The position numbers and the translations under genes are program-made. Under the pieces are notes generated by a model, which had not been told where the DNA came from, ran no database searches, and saw only the letters and a list, made by a program, of their open reading frames with translations. Below are positions 54,392 through 63,800 of a DNA stretch of 64,000 bases, piece by piece. Source of the DNA: Arthrobacter sp. 18067 (GTDB lineage Bacteria; Actinomycetota; Actinomycetes; Actinomycetales; Micrococcaceae); assembly GCF_902706295.1 (NCBI RefSeq), contig NZ_CACSJJ010000001.1, forward strand, positions 1 to 64,000, written 5' to 3'. How positions within the stretch are numbered: position 1 is the stretch's first letter; every line of letters starts with the position of its first letter.

Positions 54392-57300
54392 TCACCGTTC
54401 CGTTTCGTAGGTTTTGGAGGGCGTGCCCGTGCCGTCGGCAGCTCCGGCGCTGAGTTCGGCAGGTGCCACAAACCACAGCGTGGTGGCACCGTTGGTGGGT
54501 CCCTCGGCACTGAACACGGGTGTTGCGTGCTCCTTGAGCCAGGTCAGCATCTCGGGCCTCGCGTAGCCGTAGCCTTGGCTTGTGGGGTGTGACTGCGTCA
54601 GGATATAACTTGCCCCGGCTCCCTGCATCAGGGGCGCAGACGGCCAAACACCAAACCGTGGATCGTCGGCAAAAGCGAACTCACCCGTGCTGTTGGTGAC
54701 ACTTACCCTGGCCTCCTGCGGGAGGTTGGTTTTCACCCAGTCCTTGACCTGGACAAAGCCGTTGTCAACCGTCAGTGCGGTCCGGGCACCCAGCACCACA
54801 GTCAAGGCCACGAAGCACAGACTGGCGACGGCCAGGAACGTCCGTCCCCGCACGTACCTCTCCCGGAGCTCAACCACCACAAGAACCGAACACAGCACCC
54901 CGGCGATCATGACGCCATACCCATACTGTTCCTCGAAGGTGCCAAACGCGGCACTGTAAGCCCCGGCAGCTCCCAAAGCGAGGCCGGCGAGGCCAACCAG
55001 CCGCCGGTCTGCCCGGTAACTGAAGCACAGCATCGCACCGGCCAAGGGGCACAGGGCCAGCAGGAGGTAGCTGGTGCCAAAGTGTCCACTCTGTTCGATC
55101 AGCCTGGTAACGATGTTCGGTGAACCTTCTGCGGTGAAGCCCGTACTCTTTTCCAGTCCCGAAGCCCGCAGCAGGCCGCTGGTCTTCGCATCGATCCAAT
55201 CCGGCAAGTGGGCTTGCGAGGCCGCAACGGCCAGGTACGCCGCGTACGGCACGGCCGCTGCAAGAATCACGACGGCGGCCTGCCGCCATGGCAGGGTCCG
55301 CTTCCAGATCACGGCGACGACGACGGGACCAACTGTGCAGATGATGAAGAAGTCCTTGCACAAGACGGCGTATCCCAGCAGGAGTCCAGCCCCGATCAGC
55401 CGCAGGACAACAGGCAAGGTCAAGACAGCAGTGAGCCGCAGCTTCCCCACCGTTTGACGGGTGCCCGTCAACACAAGGAAGCCCGCGAGCACGAAGGCCA
55501 TCGCTGCCGTCTCCAGGAACGCATGGCTGTTATTCCGCAGGATGAAGGGTTCGAAGGCCAGGACCACCGCGGTGAGCCATGCCGCCGTCGTGCTTGCAAG
55601 CTTTCTGACCAGAAGGAATCCCAAGCCAACGGTGATTGCTCCCAGGCCGGCGTTGAGCCAGCGGAGCTGCAGCACTACTTCCACGATGTCGCCGGAGATT
55701 CCAAAGAGCTTGATGGTTCCGGCCTCCAGCAGGAAGAAGCCCGGTGGGTGCAGGAAGAACGGGCCATCCGGAAGGGTAGGGACCTGGCCGGTCGTCAGCG
55801 ACTCCCCCAGACGAACATAGAGCAACTCATCCACCCACACTTCAAAGCCGCGCTCCAAGCCAAAGGCCCGCACTCCAAAGGCAGCAGCGGACACGGCAAC
55901 GAAGACTGCTGCCGGACTGGAAACCACCCGGACCATAGTTGCCGCAAAAGCGCTGCTGACGGGCTTTTGGGATGTGGACCTCCGGCCCCTCCGCGACCGT
56001 GCCGCGAACCGCCGTCGAATCGTCCCAATGCCCAGCGTCCGCGGCAACAGACCGCGCTGATGGGCCAGCACCGCTACGCCACTGATGGTCGCAAGGACCA
56101 GCCACACGAAGGGCTGAATTGCACTGGCCACGGCGAGGACCAGCAGCAGGGCGGCAGCGCCGGTCATGAAGCGTCCGGCACCCTTCACCGGACCAACGTC
56201 CGCGAGGACCGGCCATGAAATGAGCGTCATTACTACCGCTGCCAGGACAGCGCCGATCGCAGAGCCCATGGCCAGGCCACTGACCGCAGCAAGGTGCCAC
56301 CCCAACCAGAGCCCTGCCATTACCAGGAGGCAGGCGCACGCCAAGCCGATTTGGCAGCGCCGGTATGCCCGCAGCGCGAGCAGGATCGTGGCCAGGACGG
56401 TGAGGACTGCGTAGCCCAACCCGGCGGCTGCAAGCCACGGCAGGAGTTCCAAGGAACCGTGGTATTTCTCCGGAATGATCAGGCCGGCAAAAACATGGGG
56501 GGCAGTGGCGATAATGGCAAACGCCACCACGGCGAGCTGGCTGAAGGAGGCGAAGGCGGCGGCGAGTACCTGGCGGACATCGGCGCCCTGGCGGCGGAGC
56601 AAAGGAAACGCCACCAACGCGGTGCCCGCCGCAACGTAGACCGGGCCCTTGGCAATAGTAGCCAGCGCCTGGAATCCTGCGGCGGCGGATCCTTCATCCA
56701 GGAACGCCACCACAACTACATCCACGCCAACCAGAACCGACACCACGCACAGGACGGACGCGATGTCACTGGTCTCAGCCCACCGCCATCGTTGCCGCAG
56801 GACACCCGGGCGCCACTGGAGGTCCCGGTAAAAGGACCAAGGAACAACCACGAGTGCCAGCGCGCCCACAGCGAATCCTAGGATCGCTCCCACAGCGCCC
56901 CAGGCAAGGACCACCACCAGGAGGCTGAACACCAGCCTCAGGAGCACTTCGCCGATGGTTGTCAGCGCGTACCACTTGAATCGCAGCTCACCCTGCAGCC
57001 AGCCCGACGGCGCCGCCATCAGGAAGATGGCCAGCGAACCCAGCGCTACAGCAGCGGCGAGTGCCGGCGTCGCGAAGGCCAGCGTCAGTGCGCCCGTTAT
57101 CACCGCGGCAACGATGCCTGCAATGAGGGAGACGAACACCGAGAAGGCCATGCCGTCCTTGCGTCCATCCGAACCTGCCGGGTGGACGGCCACAAAGTGG
57201 GACAGGGGAAGGGGAACAAGGGCGGAAGCGACGATGCCCACGACACCCAGCAGCATCGCCCCGGCCGCGAACTGGGTGTAGTCCGCCGTGCCCAGCATGT

Positions 57301-57517
57301 TGGCCATGAGCAGTGTGCAGGCATAGCTGACTACCCCCACCAAACCAGCTGCTACGGAAAGGAAGCCACTGTTTTCAGCTACTTTGGCGCTGGCGTCGCC
57401 GCCCGTTTGCGATGCTGTTTCCGGCACACGGTCCGGTGTTGGTCCGGGTGGCCGTTCCGGCAGGTTCACTGAAGCGGCGTCTGCCTTCGTATCGAGCGCA
57501 CGCAAAGTGTCAGTCAT
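54392..57517 (-). CDS. Fusion: Wzx-like flippase plus GT39-type membrane glycosyltransferase
   Basis: 1041 residues in two membrane halves. Residues about 45-490 resemble an oligosaccharide flippase of the MATE/Wzx group (GFLSVAAGLVGVVSYACTLLM, LLRLVFSLLVVVLAWGAV and about a dozen hydrophobic helices). After a basic linker (RRRFAARSRRGRRSTSQK, about 510-530), residues 545-1000 are a GT39/PMT-like enzyme with the WVDELLYV acidic motif in the first loop and LQLRWLNAG. It could export a lipid-linked sugar and add a residue outside the membrane. Such fusions are uncommon to my knowledge. Part of the five-gene operon. Confidence 0.8.
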   Translation of the reverse strand: MTDTLRALDTKADAASVNLPERPPGPTPDRVPETASQTGGDASAKVAENSGFLSVAAGLVGVVSYACTLLMANMLGTADYTQFAAGAMLLGVVGIVASALVPLPLSHFVAVHPAGSDGRKDGMAFSVFVSLIAGIVAAVITGALTLAFATPALAAAVALGSLAIFLMAAPSGWLQGELRFKWYALTTIGEVLLRLVFSLLVVVLAWGAVGAILGFAVGALALVVVPWSFYRDLQWRPGVLRQRWRWAETSDIASVLCVVSVLVGVDVVVVAFLDEGSAAAGFQALATIAKGPVYVAAGTALVAFPLLRRQGADVRQVLAAAFASFSQLAVVAFAIIATAPHVFAGLIIPEKYHGSLELLPWLAAAGLGYAVLTVLATILLALRAYRRCQIGLACACLLVMAGLWLGWHLAAVSGLAMGSAIGAVLAAVVMTLISWPVLADVGPVKGAGRFMTGAAALLLVLAVASAIQPFVWLVLATISGVAVLAHQRGLLPRTLGIGTIRRRFAARSRRGRRSTSQKPVSSAFAATMVRVVSSPAAVFVAVSAAAFGVRAFGLERGFEVWVDELLYVRLGESLTTGQVPTLPDGPFFLHPPGFFLLEAGTIKLFGISGDIVEVVLQLRWLNAGLGAITVGLGFLLVRKLASTTAAWLTAVVLAFEPFILRNNSHAFLETAAMAFVLAGFLVLTGTRQTVGKLRLTAVLTLPVVLRLIGAGLLLGYAVLCKDFFIICTVGPVVVAVIWKRTLPWRQAAVVILAAAVPYAAYLAVAASQAHLPDWIDAKTSGLLRASGLEKSTGFTAEGSPNIVTRLIEQSGHFGTSYLLLALCPLAGAMLCFSYRADRRLVGLAGLALGAAGAYSAAFGTFEEQYGYGVMIAGVLCSVLVVVELRERYVRGRTFLAVASLCFVALTVVLGARTALTVDNGFVQVKDWVKTNLPQEARVSVTNSTGEFAFADDPRFGVWPSAPLMQGAGASYILTQSHPTSQGYGYARPEMLTWLKEHATPVFSAEGPTNGATTLWFVAPAELSAGAADGTGTPSKTYETER

Positions 57518-57553
57518 TTTTCCCCCTCGAATTCCCCCATGGACTGGTGTCCG

Positions 57554-58993
57554 CTACATGCCCTCAACGGCGTCTGCAGGTGTGAACGTGCTTCCAGGAC
57601 CGGCCAGGAGCGTGCTCCGTCCCACGGCGCGGAGTTCGGCAGATACAACGCCAATGCGCCTCATGATGGCGAAGGCCTCGAATTCGTCCCTGCCCTTCAT
57701 CATCACTGACACCCGCCCTTGGTTTTCGGACACCTCGTCGGTTGGCCGAAGGATGGCTTCCAGATTGGCGCCGGCAGGCATGTCAAAGTGCACCAGCGTG
57801 GACATGTCCGATGACGAAGCGCCGGCGTCGATGCCTTCACGACGGAAGGCTTTTTCTTCCATGAGTACCCCGGCGAGCAAGGCTGCGCTGCGGTCCCAGG
57901 TGAAGCAACGGGCCCAGTCCTGGCATCTGGCCGACATCGCGCCCGCCTCACGCTGTTCGGAGAGTGTCTCGAGGGCGGCCACCAACGCGGGACCGAACTC
58001 GGCGGCCGTGTCCACCAGCCACCCCGTACTCCCGTGAACCACCGAGTCCCGAATGCCTGGAACGCGCAGCGCCAGGCAGGGAACACCCCACGCGGCCGCC
58101 TCAATCACCGAGCAACCCCAGCCCTCCGAAGCTGATGTCGAAACGGTGAGCCACGCTCGGTTCAGCAGGCTGTTGCGGACGTGGTTGGGTTGGTAACCGT
58201 GGAATGTCACGATGTCATCGAGGCCCAGGTCCATGGCCAGTTGCTGCAAACGCGGCCGCTCGGGACCATCGCCCATTATTTCCAGGCGGAGTTTGGGTAC
58301 GCTTGCCGCGGCAATGGCAAACTGGCCCAACAGCAGGTCCAGCCGTTTGTGCGGTACCAATCGACTGACGACGGCGACCGTCGGCTCGGGATCGCGGGGG
58401 CCAACGGTCTGTGGCACCTCGATGGTTCCGTTCGGAACCACGTGGATGGCACCGGGGAACCCAAGCTTGCGCAGCTCCAGCCGGGTGGATGGCGATACTG
58501 CCGCAATGGCCCGTCGTCCATAGACTGCCTTGGCCCCTGTGCTTTCGAGCAAGCGGCCCACGGCGGCCATCGGAGCCGAAAAGCGGGTTCGAAATTGTTC
58601 CTGGTGGACATGGTGAATCAATTGAACGATGGGCATTTCCCTAGGCAGGAACAGTGGCGAAAAGAACGGAATCCCGTTTTGGCAGTCAATAACGGCGTCA
58701 AACCGGCTGCGCGTGCGCACCATTCTGAGGGCTGCTTTGCCATAGAGGGACAACGGGCCGCCAGAACGGACCACCCGGATGCCATCAATGACGTCCTCGG
58801 CGGGCTGATGATCTTCACGGCCGGTGAACCACGTCACTTCGGCGCCGAAATCGACCCAACGACGCGAGATTTCATGCATATATTGTTCGGCTCCGCCGGC
58901 TTGTGAGTGCCTGATGTCACGCCAGTTCAGGACGAGGATCCGTTGACCGGCCAATTGCGCCGGGAGGTTGGCATTTCCCAAGGGTTCGGTCAC
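57554..58993 (-). CDS. Glycosyltransferase family 4 with C-terminal extension
   Basis: 479 residues. The N-terminal domain has VLNWRDIRHSQAGGAEQYMHEI; the donor site is VSTSASEGWGCSVIEAAAWGVPCLALR. After the GT-B core (about 375 residues) about 100 more residues follow (ASSSDMSTLVHFDMPAG onwards) whose role is unknown. The start is GTG at 58993, overlapping the GT2 stop by four bases, so the two are translationally coupled. Confidence 0.88.
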   Translation of the reverse strand: MTEPLGNANLPAQLAGQRILVLNWRDIRHSQAGGAEQYMHEISRRWVDFGAEVTWFTGREDHQPAEDVIDGIRVVRSGGPLSLYGKAALRMVRTRSRFDAVIDCQNGIPFFSPLFLPREMPIVQLIHHVHQEQFRTRFSAPMAAVGRLLESTGAKAVYGRRAIAAVSPSTRLELRKLGFPGAIHVVPNGTIEVPQTVGPRDPEPTVAVVSRLVPHKRLDLLLGQFAIAAASVPKLRLEIMGDGPERPRLQQLAMDLGLDDIVTFHGYQPNHVRNSLLNRAWLTVSTSASEGWGCSVIEAAAWGVPCLALRVPGIRDSVVHGSTGWLVDTAAEFGPALVAALETLSEQREAGAMSARCQDWARCFTWDRSAALLAGVLMEEKAFRREGIDAGASSSDMSTLVHFDMPAGANLEAILRPTDEVSENQGRVSVMMKGRDEFEAFAIMRRIGVVSAELRAVGRSTLLAGPGSTFTPADAVEGM

Positions 58994-59787
58994 GGCATCG
59001 CCTTTTGTAGTTGGAGAACTGAGGCAAAACTGGAAATTCCGTCCTTGAACGGCCGGAAAGTAGACGCTGCTACATCCGTCCAGGCAACGGGTAATTCAAC
59101 AATCCGGGCCCCTTGGTGCTGGAGCCGGAGGAGCAGTTCAACGTCGAAAGCAAAGCCGGTGGTGCGGCACTGGACCATGGCTGCTGTCAGTGCGGCCCGT
59201 TCAAAAAACTTGAAGCCACACTGCGTATCCCAAATGCCTTTGACTTTCGATTTCGTCAGCACACGAAAGGCCGTTCCGCCCACCCGGCGCCCCAATTGTT
59301 GAGGTTGGACAAAGGTGGAACCTGGCGCGTGGCGGGAAGCAATGACCGCGGAGGCGCCCTCTTCCAAGTGGGCCATCGTCGGGATCAGTGTTTCAAGCGG
59401 TGTCGCCAGGTCAGCGTCAAAGAAGCCCGTGTACCTGGATGTTCCGCTGAGCAAGCCCCTGCTGACTGCCGCCCCTTTGCCGCGGCGAGAACACCCCACC
59501 ACGGAAATAGGAATTTCGCTTCCTTTGTCGCGGGATATCCTGCGGACTACGGCGCCCGTTTCATCTACGCTGCCGTTGTCCACCACCACAATGCGGGACG
59601 ACCACGGCTGCCCGGCCAGGAAATCGACGGCTTGGATGAGCGTTCCAGGAATTCGGGCAGCCTCGTTATAGGCAGGAATAACAACTTCAAGATCTACCTG
59701 TGAACGGCGAAGCGAATCGGTCCCCTGCCGTGCCTGAAAACTCCCCCTGCTGCCTGTATGGATACTGTGCGAGTGGAGCAGATCCAT
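58990..59787 (-). CDS. Glycosyltransferase family 2 (dolichyl/polyprenyl-phosphate glycosyltransferase-like)
   Basis: 265 residues. LEVVIPAYNEAARIPGTL, VVVDNGSVDET, FDADLATPLETL (DxD) and DTQCGFKFFERAA match the polyprenyl-phosphate glucosyl/mannosyl transferase group. Its product would be the lipid-linked donor used by a GT39 enzyme, which this operon encodes. The ATG at 59787 is preferred because GGAGG lies six bases before it; an ATG at 59799 is also in frame. First gene of the leftward operon. Confidence 0.88.
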   Translation of the reverse strand: MDLLHSHSIHTGSRGSFQARQGTDSLRRSQVDLEVVIPAYNEAARIPGTLIQAVDFLAGQPWSSRIVVVDNGSVDETGAVVRRISRDKGSEIPISVVGCSRRGKGAAVSRGLLSGTSRYTGFFDADLATPLETLIPTMAHLEEGASAVIASRHAPGSTFVQPQQLGRRVGGTAFRVLTKSKVKGIWDTQCGFKFFERAALTAAMVQCRTTGFAFDVELLLRLQHQGARIVELPVAWTDVAASTFRPFKDGISSFASVLQLQKAMP

Positions 59788-59802
59788 CTGAACCTCCATT
59801 TA

Positions 59803-59817
59803 GTCAAACAATTTGAC
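59803..59817. promoter_or_regulatory. Palindromic putative operator of the glycan operon
   Basis: GTCAAACAATTTGAC is an inverted repeat of six bases around a three-base spacer, 15 bp before the GT2 start. Position suggests an operator; binding protein unknown. Confidence 0.45.
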
Positions 59818-59856
59818 GTCGAGGTCCAAGCTATTAGGGGTTCTACGTGGAAGGCA

Positions 59857-59873
59857 CGAGTAGTCACTACTCG
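59857..59873. promoter_or_regulatory. 17-bp palindrome upstream of the glycan operon
   Basis: CGAGTAGTCACTACTCG is perfectly symmetric around one base. The half-site recurs as CACTACTTG at 59931-59939, 66 bp (about six helical turns) away, which suggests cooperative binding. Confidence 0.45.
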
Positions 59874-60017
59874 AAATCTCAGGGAGTGGCCCTTGGTCCG
59901 GCGGCGGAGTACGCAGTTTTAGCAGCAACCCACTACTTGTAGGGGGTCATTTCAAATATTCCACCGATGTTACATATGCCTCACGGCAGGTGCGGCAATA
60001 CTAAGCCTGCTGCACCC

Positions 60018-60827
60018 CTAAGGCAAGGGAAGAAAACCGCCCAAAGCGGCCAGAACTCCGGGCCAATGCTGCTGGGCAAGCGTCCAGGCCGGAGCAATCA
60101 TTCCCACCATGGCATATCCACTGACAGGAATAAGGACCAGCCATTCACGCCGCGAACCAGCCCGCCCCAGCAACGGAATGGAGAAGGCGCCGTTTGCCCG
60201 CCAAATTCCGCTGATAAGGGATTTTCGCAGGAATTTTGGTGGCTTGATGACAATTGGCCATAAAAGCGGCACACCGCCGACGGTGATCATGTCACCAACG
60301 ATGTGCACCACAACACCGGTCAGCATGGACAACGGCAACCAGCCCCACTGATCGGGTGCGAACCAAGTCACCAGTCCGGCCATCACCAAGGCGAAAAGCC
60401 AGTTAGTGATCCATCCGGACTTGGGAAACAAGTTCAAGGCCTTGGCGGCAAGGTTGATCATGAACATACACAGCAGCCCTGCACCCACGGAAAGCTTGCC
60501 CACCGGGGTTACCATCTGGAACTGTGCGGCCATGGCCGCGAGCACCACGAAGGCTGAGGCTCCCAGCAGAGAGTGCGTACCCTGCCTGTGCCCGCCGCTG
60601 GCCTTCTCGATTCCGACGGCGATCGCGTTCGACAGCGGCGGCAGCGAATTCGCGATCGTGCTGTGCCGATGGTCCCAGTCGCAGACCAAGGCAGTTCCCG
60701 CCGTCGCCATGGCTCCGATCAGGATGCCGGTGGAATCCAAGGGGTACCAGCCCAACGCATAGGGGCCGCTTGAGGCAATAGCTATCCACGCCGCGGCACC
60801 TGACGCGGCGTGATGTCCTCCCATCAT
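60018..60827 (-). CDS. YdjM-like membrane-bound metal-dependent hydrolase
   Basis: 269 residues with several hydrophobic segments. The N-terminal HHAASGAAAW, the DWDHRHSTIANSLPP and GGHRQGTHSLLG motifs are characteristic of the YdjM family, with metal-binding His/Asp in membrane-proximal loops. The ATG lies four bases after the mfd stop on the same strand, so it is probably translated with mfd. In E. coli ydjM belongs to the SOS regulon, but no LexA box is seen here. Biochemical role unknown. Confidence 0.85.
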   Translation of the reverse strand: MMGGHHAASGAAAWIAIASSGPYALGWYPLDSTGILIGAMATAGTALVCDWDHRHSTIANSLPPLSNAIAVGIEKASGGHRQGTHSLLGASAFVVLAAMAAQFQMVTPVGKLSVGAGLLCMFMINLAAKALNLFPKSGWITNWLFALVMAGLVTWFAPDQWGWLPLSMLTGVVVHIVGDMITVGGVPLLWPIVIKPPKFLRKSLISGIWRANGAFSIPLLGRAGSRREWLVLIPVSGYAMVGMIAPAWTLAQQHWPGVLAALGGFLPLP

Positions 60828-60831
60828 TCGG

Positions 60832-63800
60832 TTAGCCAGCCTTCACGGGGACGTCGGTAAAGATTGCTTCGATGACGTTGTTGGCCCACTGCAGGATTTC
60901 GGCGTCCTGGAGGTCCCGTCCACCGATTCTGGCAGTCTTGGGCTTGGGAATCAGCACGGAGTCCAAGGCAGGCTTGACCTGCGAACCCGGGTACATGCGG
61001 TTCAGGCGCATGGTTTTGGATTCGGGCAATTGCGCCGGCGAGAAGCGGATGAAGTTGCCTTGAAGTGCGACGTCGGACAGGCCGGCTTCGCGGGCACCCA
61101 CCCGGAAGCGCGCCACGGCAATGAGGTTTTGGGCGGGCAGCGGCGGCTCGCCGTACCGGTCCACGAGCTCTGCAAGGACCTCGTCGATGGCTTCATAGCT
61201 AATGGCCGCAGCAAGCTTGCGGTACGCCTCAAGGCGCAGCCTTTCGCCGGGCACATAGTCGTGGGGCAGGTGGGCGTTAACGGGGAGCTCGATCTTCATC
61301 TCGGCCGCCTTTTCCTCGGCCTCCCCGCGGTACTCGGCAACAGCCTCGCCCACCAGACGGATGTAGAGGTCGAAGCCCACTCCCTGGATATGGCCGGACT
61401 GTTCACCACCCAGCAGGTTTCCCGCACCACGGATTTCGAGGTCCTTCATGGCCAACTGCATGCCGGCGCCCAGCTCGTTGTGGGCTGCCACGGCTTTGAG
61501 ACGCTCCAGAGCTACCTCGCCCAATGGTTTCTCGGAAGGATAAAGGAAATAGGCGTAGGCCCGTTCGCGGCCACGGCCAACACGGCCCCGGAGCTGGTGG
61601 AGCTGCGAAAGCCCATATTTGTCCGCGCCATCGACAATCAGGGTGTTGGCGTTGGAAATGTCCAGGCCGGTCTCAATGATGGTGGTGCACACCAGCACGT
61701 CGAAGCGCTTCTCCCAGAAGTCCACGATGATCTTCTCAAGGCGGCTTTCGGACATCTGCCCGTGCGCCACTTCCACCCTTGCTTCCGGGACCAGCTCGCG
61801 GATCTGCGCCGCGATGCGCTCAATCGAGGAAACCCGGTTATGGACGAAGAACACCTGTCCCTCGCGCATGAGTTCGCGGCGGATGGCGGCAGACGTTTGC
61901 TTGTTGGTGTACGGCCCCACGTAGGTCAGCACGGGGTGGCGTTCTTCGGGAGGCGTCGCCAAGGTAGAGGTTTCCCGGATACCTGTGAGGGACATTTCCA
62001 GGGTTCGCGGAATCGGCGTAGCACTCATGGCCAGTACATCAACGTTGGTGCGCATCTTCTTGAGCGCTTCCTTGTGCTCCACACCGAAGCGCTGCTCTTC
62101 GTCCACGATCACCAGGCCAAGGTCCTTGAACTCGAAGTCCTTGGACAAGAGCCGGTGCGTGCCGATCACCACATCCACGGCGCCGCTCTTGACGCCCTCA
62201 GCTGTTTCCTTGGCTTCCTTGCCGCTCTGGAATCGGGACAGCGGCTTGACGCGCAACGGGAAACCGGAGAAACGCTCCGTGAACGTCTCGTAGTGCTGCT
62301 GCGCCAACAGTGTGGTGGGCACCAGGACAGCCACTTGCTTGCCGTCCTGCACAGCCTTGAACGCCGCGCGAACTGCGATCTCGGTCTTTCCGTAGCCCAC
62401 GTCTCCGGACACCAGACGGTCCATGGGGATCTCCCGTTCCATGTCCGCCTTGACCTCGTTGATGGTGGTCAACTGGTCCGGCGTCTCCACATAGGGGAAG
62501 GCTTCCTCGAGTTCGCGCTGCCATGGGGTGTCCGGGGCAAAGGCGTGGCCCCGGGATGCCATGCGGGCGGAGTAGAGCCGGATCAGTTCACCGGCGATTT
62601 CCTTGACAGCCTTGCGTGCCTTGGACTTGGTGCTGGCCCAGTCCGCTCCGCCCATCTTGCTCAACGCCGGAGTGTCCCCGCCGACGTAGCGGGTCACCTG
62701 GTCCAGTTGGTCGGTGGGCACGAAGAGCCGGTCACCCGGGGCGCCGCGCTTGGACGGGGCATACTCCAGGACCAGGTACTCGCGCAGCCCGGCATCCGAG
62801 GCCGACGTACCCGTGACCTTGCGCTGGATGAGCTCGACGAACCGGCCGATGCCGTGCTGCTCATGCACTACGGAATCACCGGCGTGCAGCTGCAGCGGGT
62901 CCACTGCGTTGCGACGCTTGGACGGCATGCGCCGCATGTCCTTGGTGGAGCTGGCCGTGGCGCGACCCAGCAAGTCGGCTTCGGTCAACAGACCCAGTTT
63001 GAGGCCGTCCAGGACAAAACCACGTCCGACGGCGGCAGTGGTCACCTCGATGATTCCGGGCTGGGGTTCCTTATCCAAGGACTCCACACGGGAACACGGA
63101 ATGTCGGCGTCGTGGAACAGCTCGGCAAGGCGCTGGGCGGGCCCGGGACCATCGGTCACCACCACCACACGCCACTGCTCGCGGACGCGGGAGCCGATGA
63201 ACTCCAGCATCTCGGCCACCTCGCCCTGGTATCCACGCGGTTCGCGGGCACGCATGTTGAGGACGTCGATGTCCAGTACCAGGTCCTCGTCCGAGGCAAG
63301 CGAGGTGATGGACCACCAGGAAACGTCGTGTGCAAGGGCGGCGGAGCGGGTGTCGGTGAGGGACCTGAAACTGGCGGCATGCAGGTCCGCGGAGGCCTGG
63401 GACGACAGGTCAAGGGGCGCCGCACCGCCGTCGGACGCTGTTGACCAGGCAGCTTCGAGGAACTCCTCGTTGGTCGCCGCGAGATCGTGTGCGCGGGTGC
63501 GTACCTTCTCCGGTTCGATCACCACGGAAAGCGAGCCGGCCGGGAGCTGGTCCACGAACGGGACCATGGCGTCCACAAGCACCGGTGCGAGGGATTCCAT
63601 GCCCTCGACTGCGATGCCGCCCGCAATCTTCTCCAGCATGTCGGCTGCGGCAGGCATGTCGGCCTTCAGCTTCGAGGCACGGGACATCACGGAGGGCGTA
63701 ATCAGGATCTCCCGGCACGGCGGTGCGTGCAGTTCCGTCGGGTGGTGGATCCCGGGGGCGGACAGCGAGCGCTGGTCAGCAACGGCAAACCAACGCATCT

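Noticed and set aside
61030..63444. An 804-codon plus-strand frame antisense to mfd
   Set aside because: It is a shadow of the well-supported mfd gene and shows no motif.
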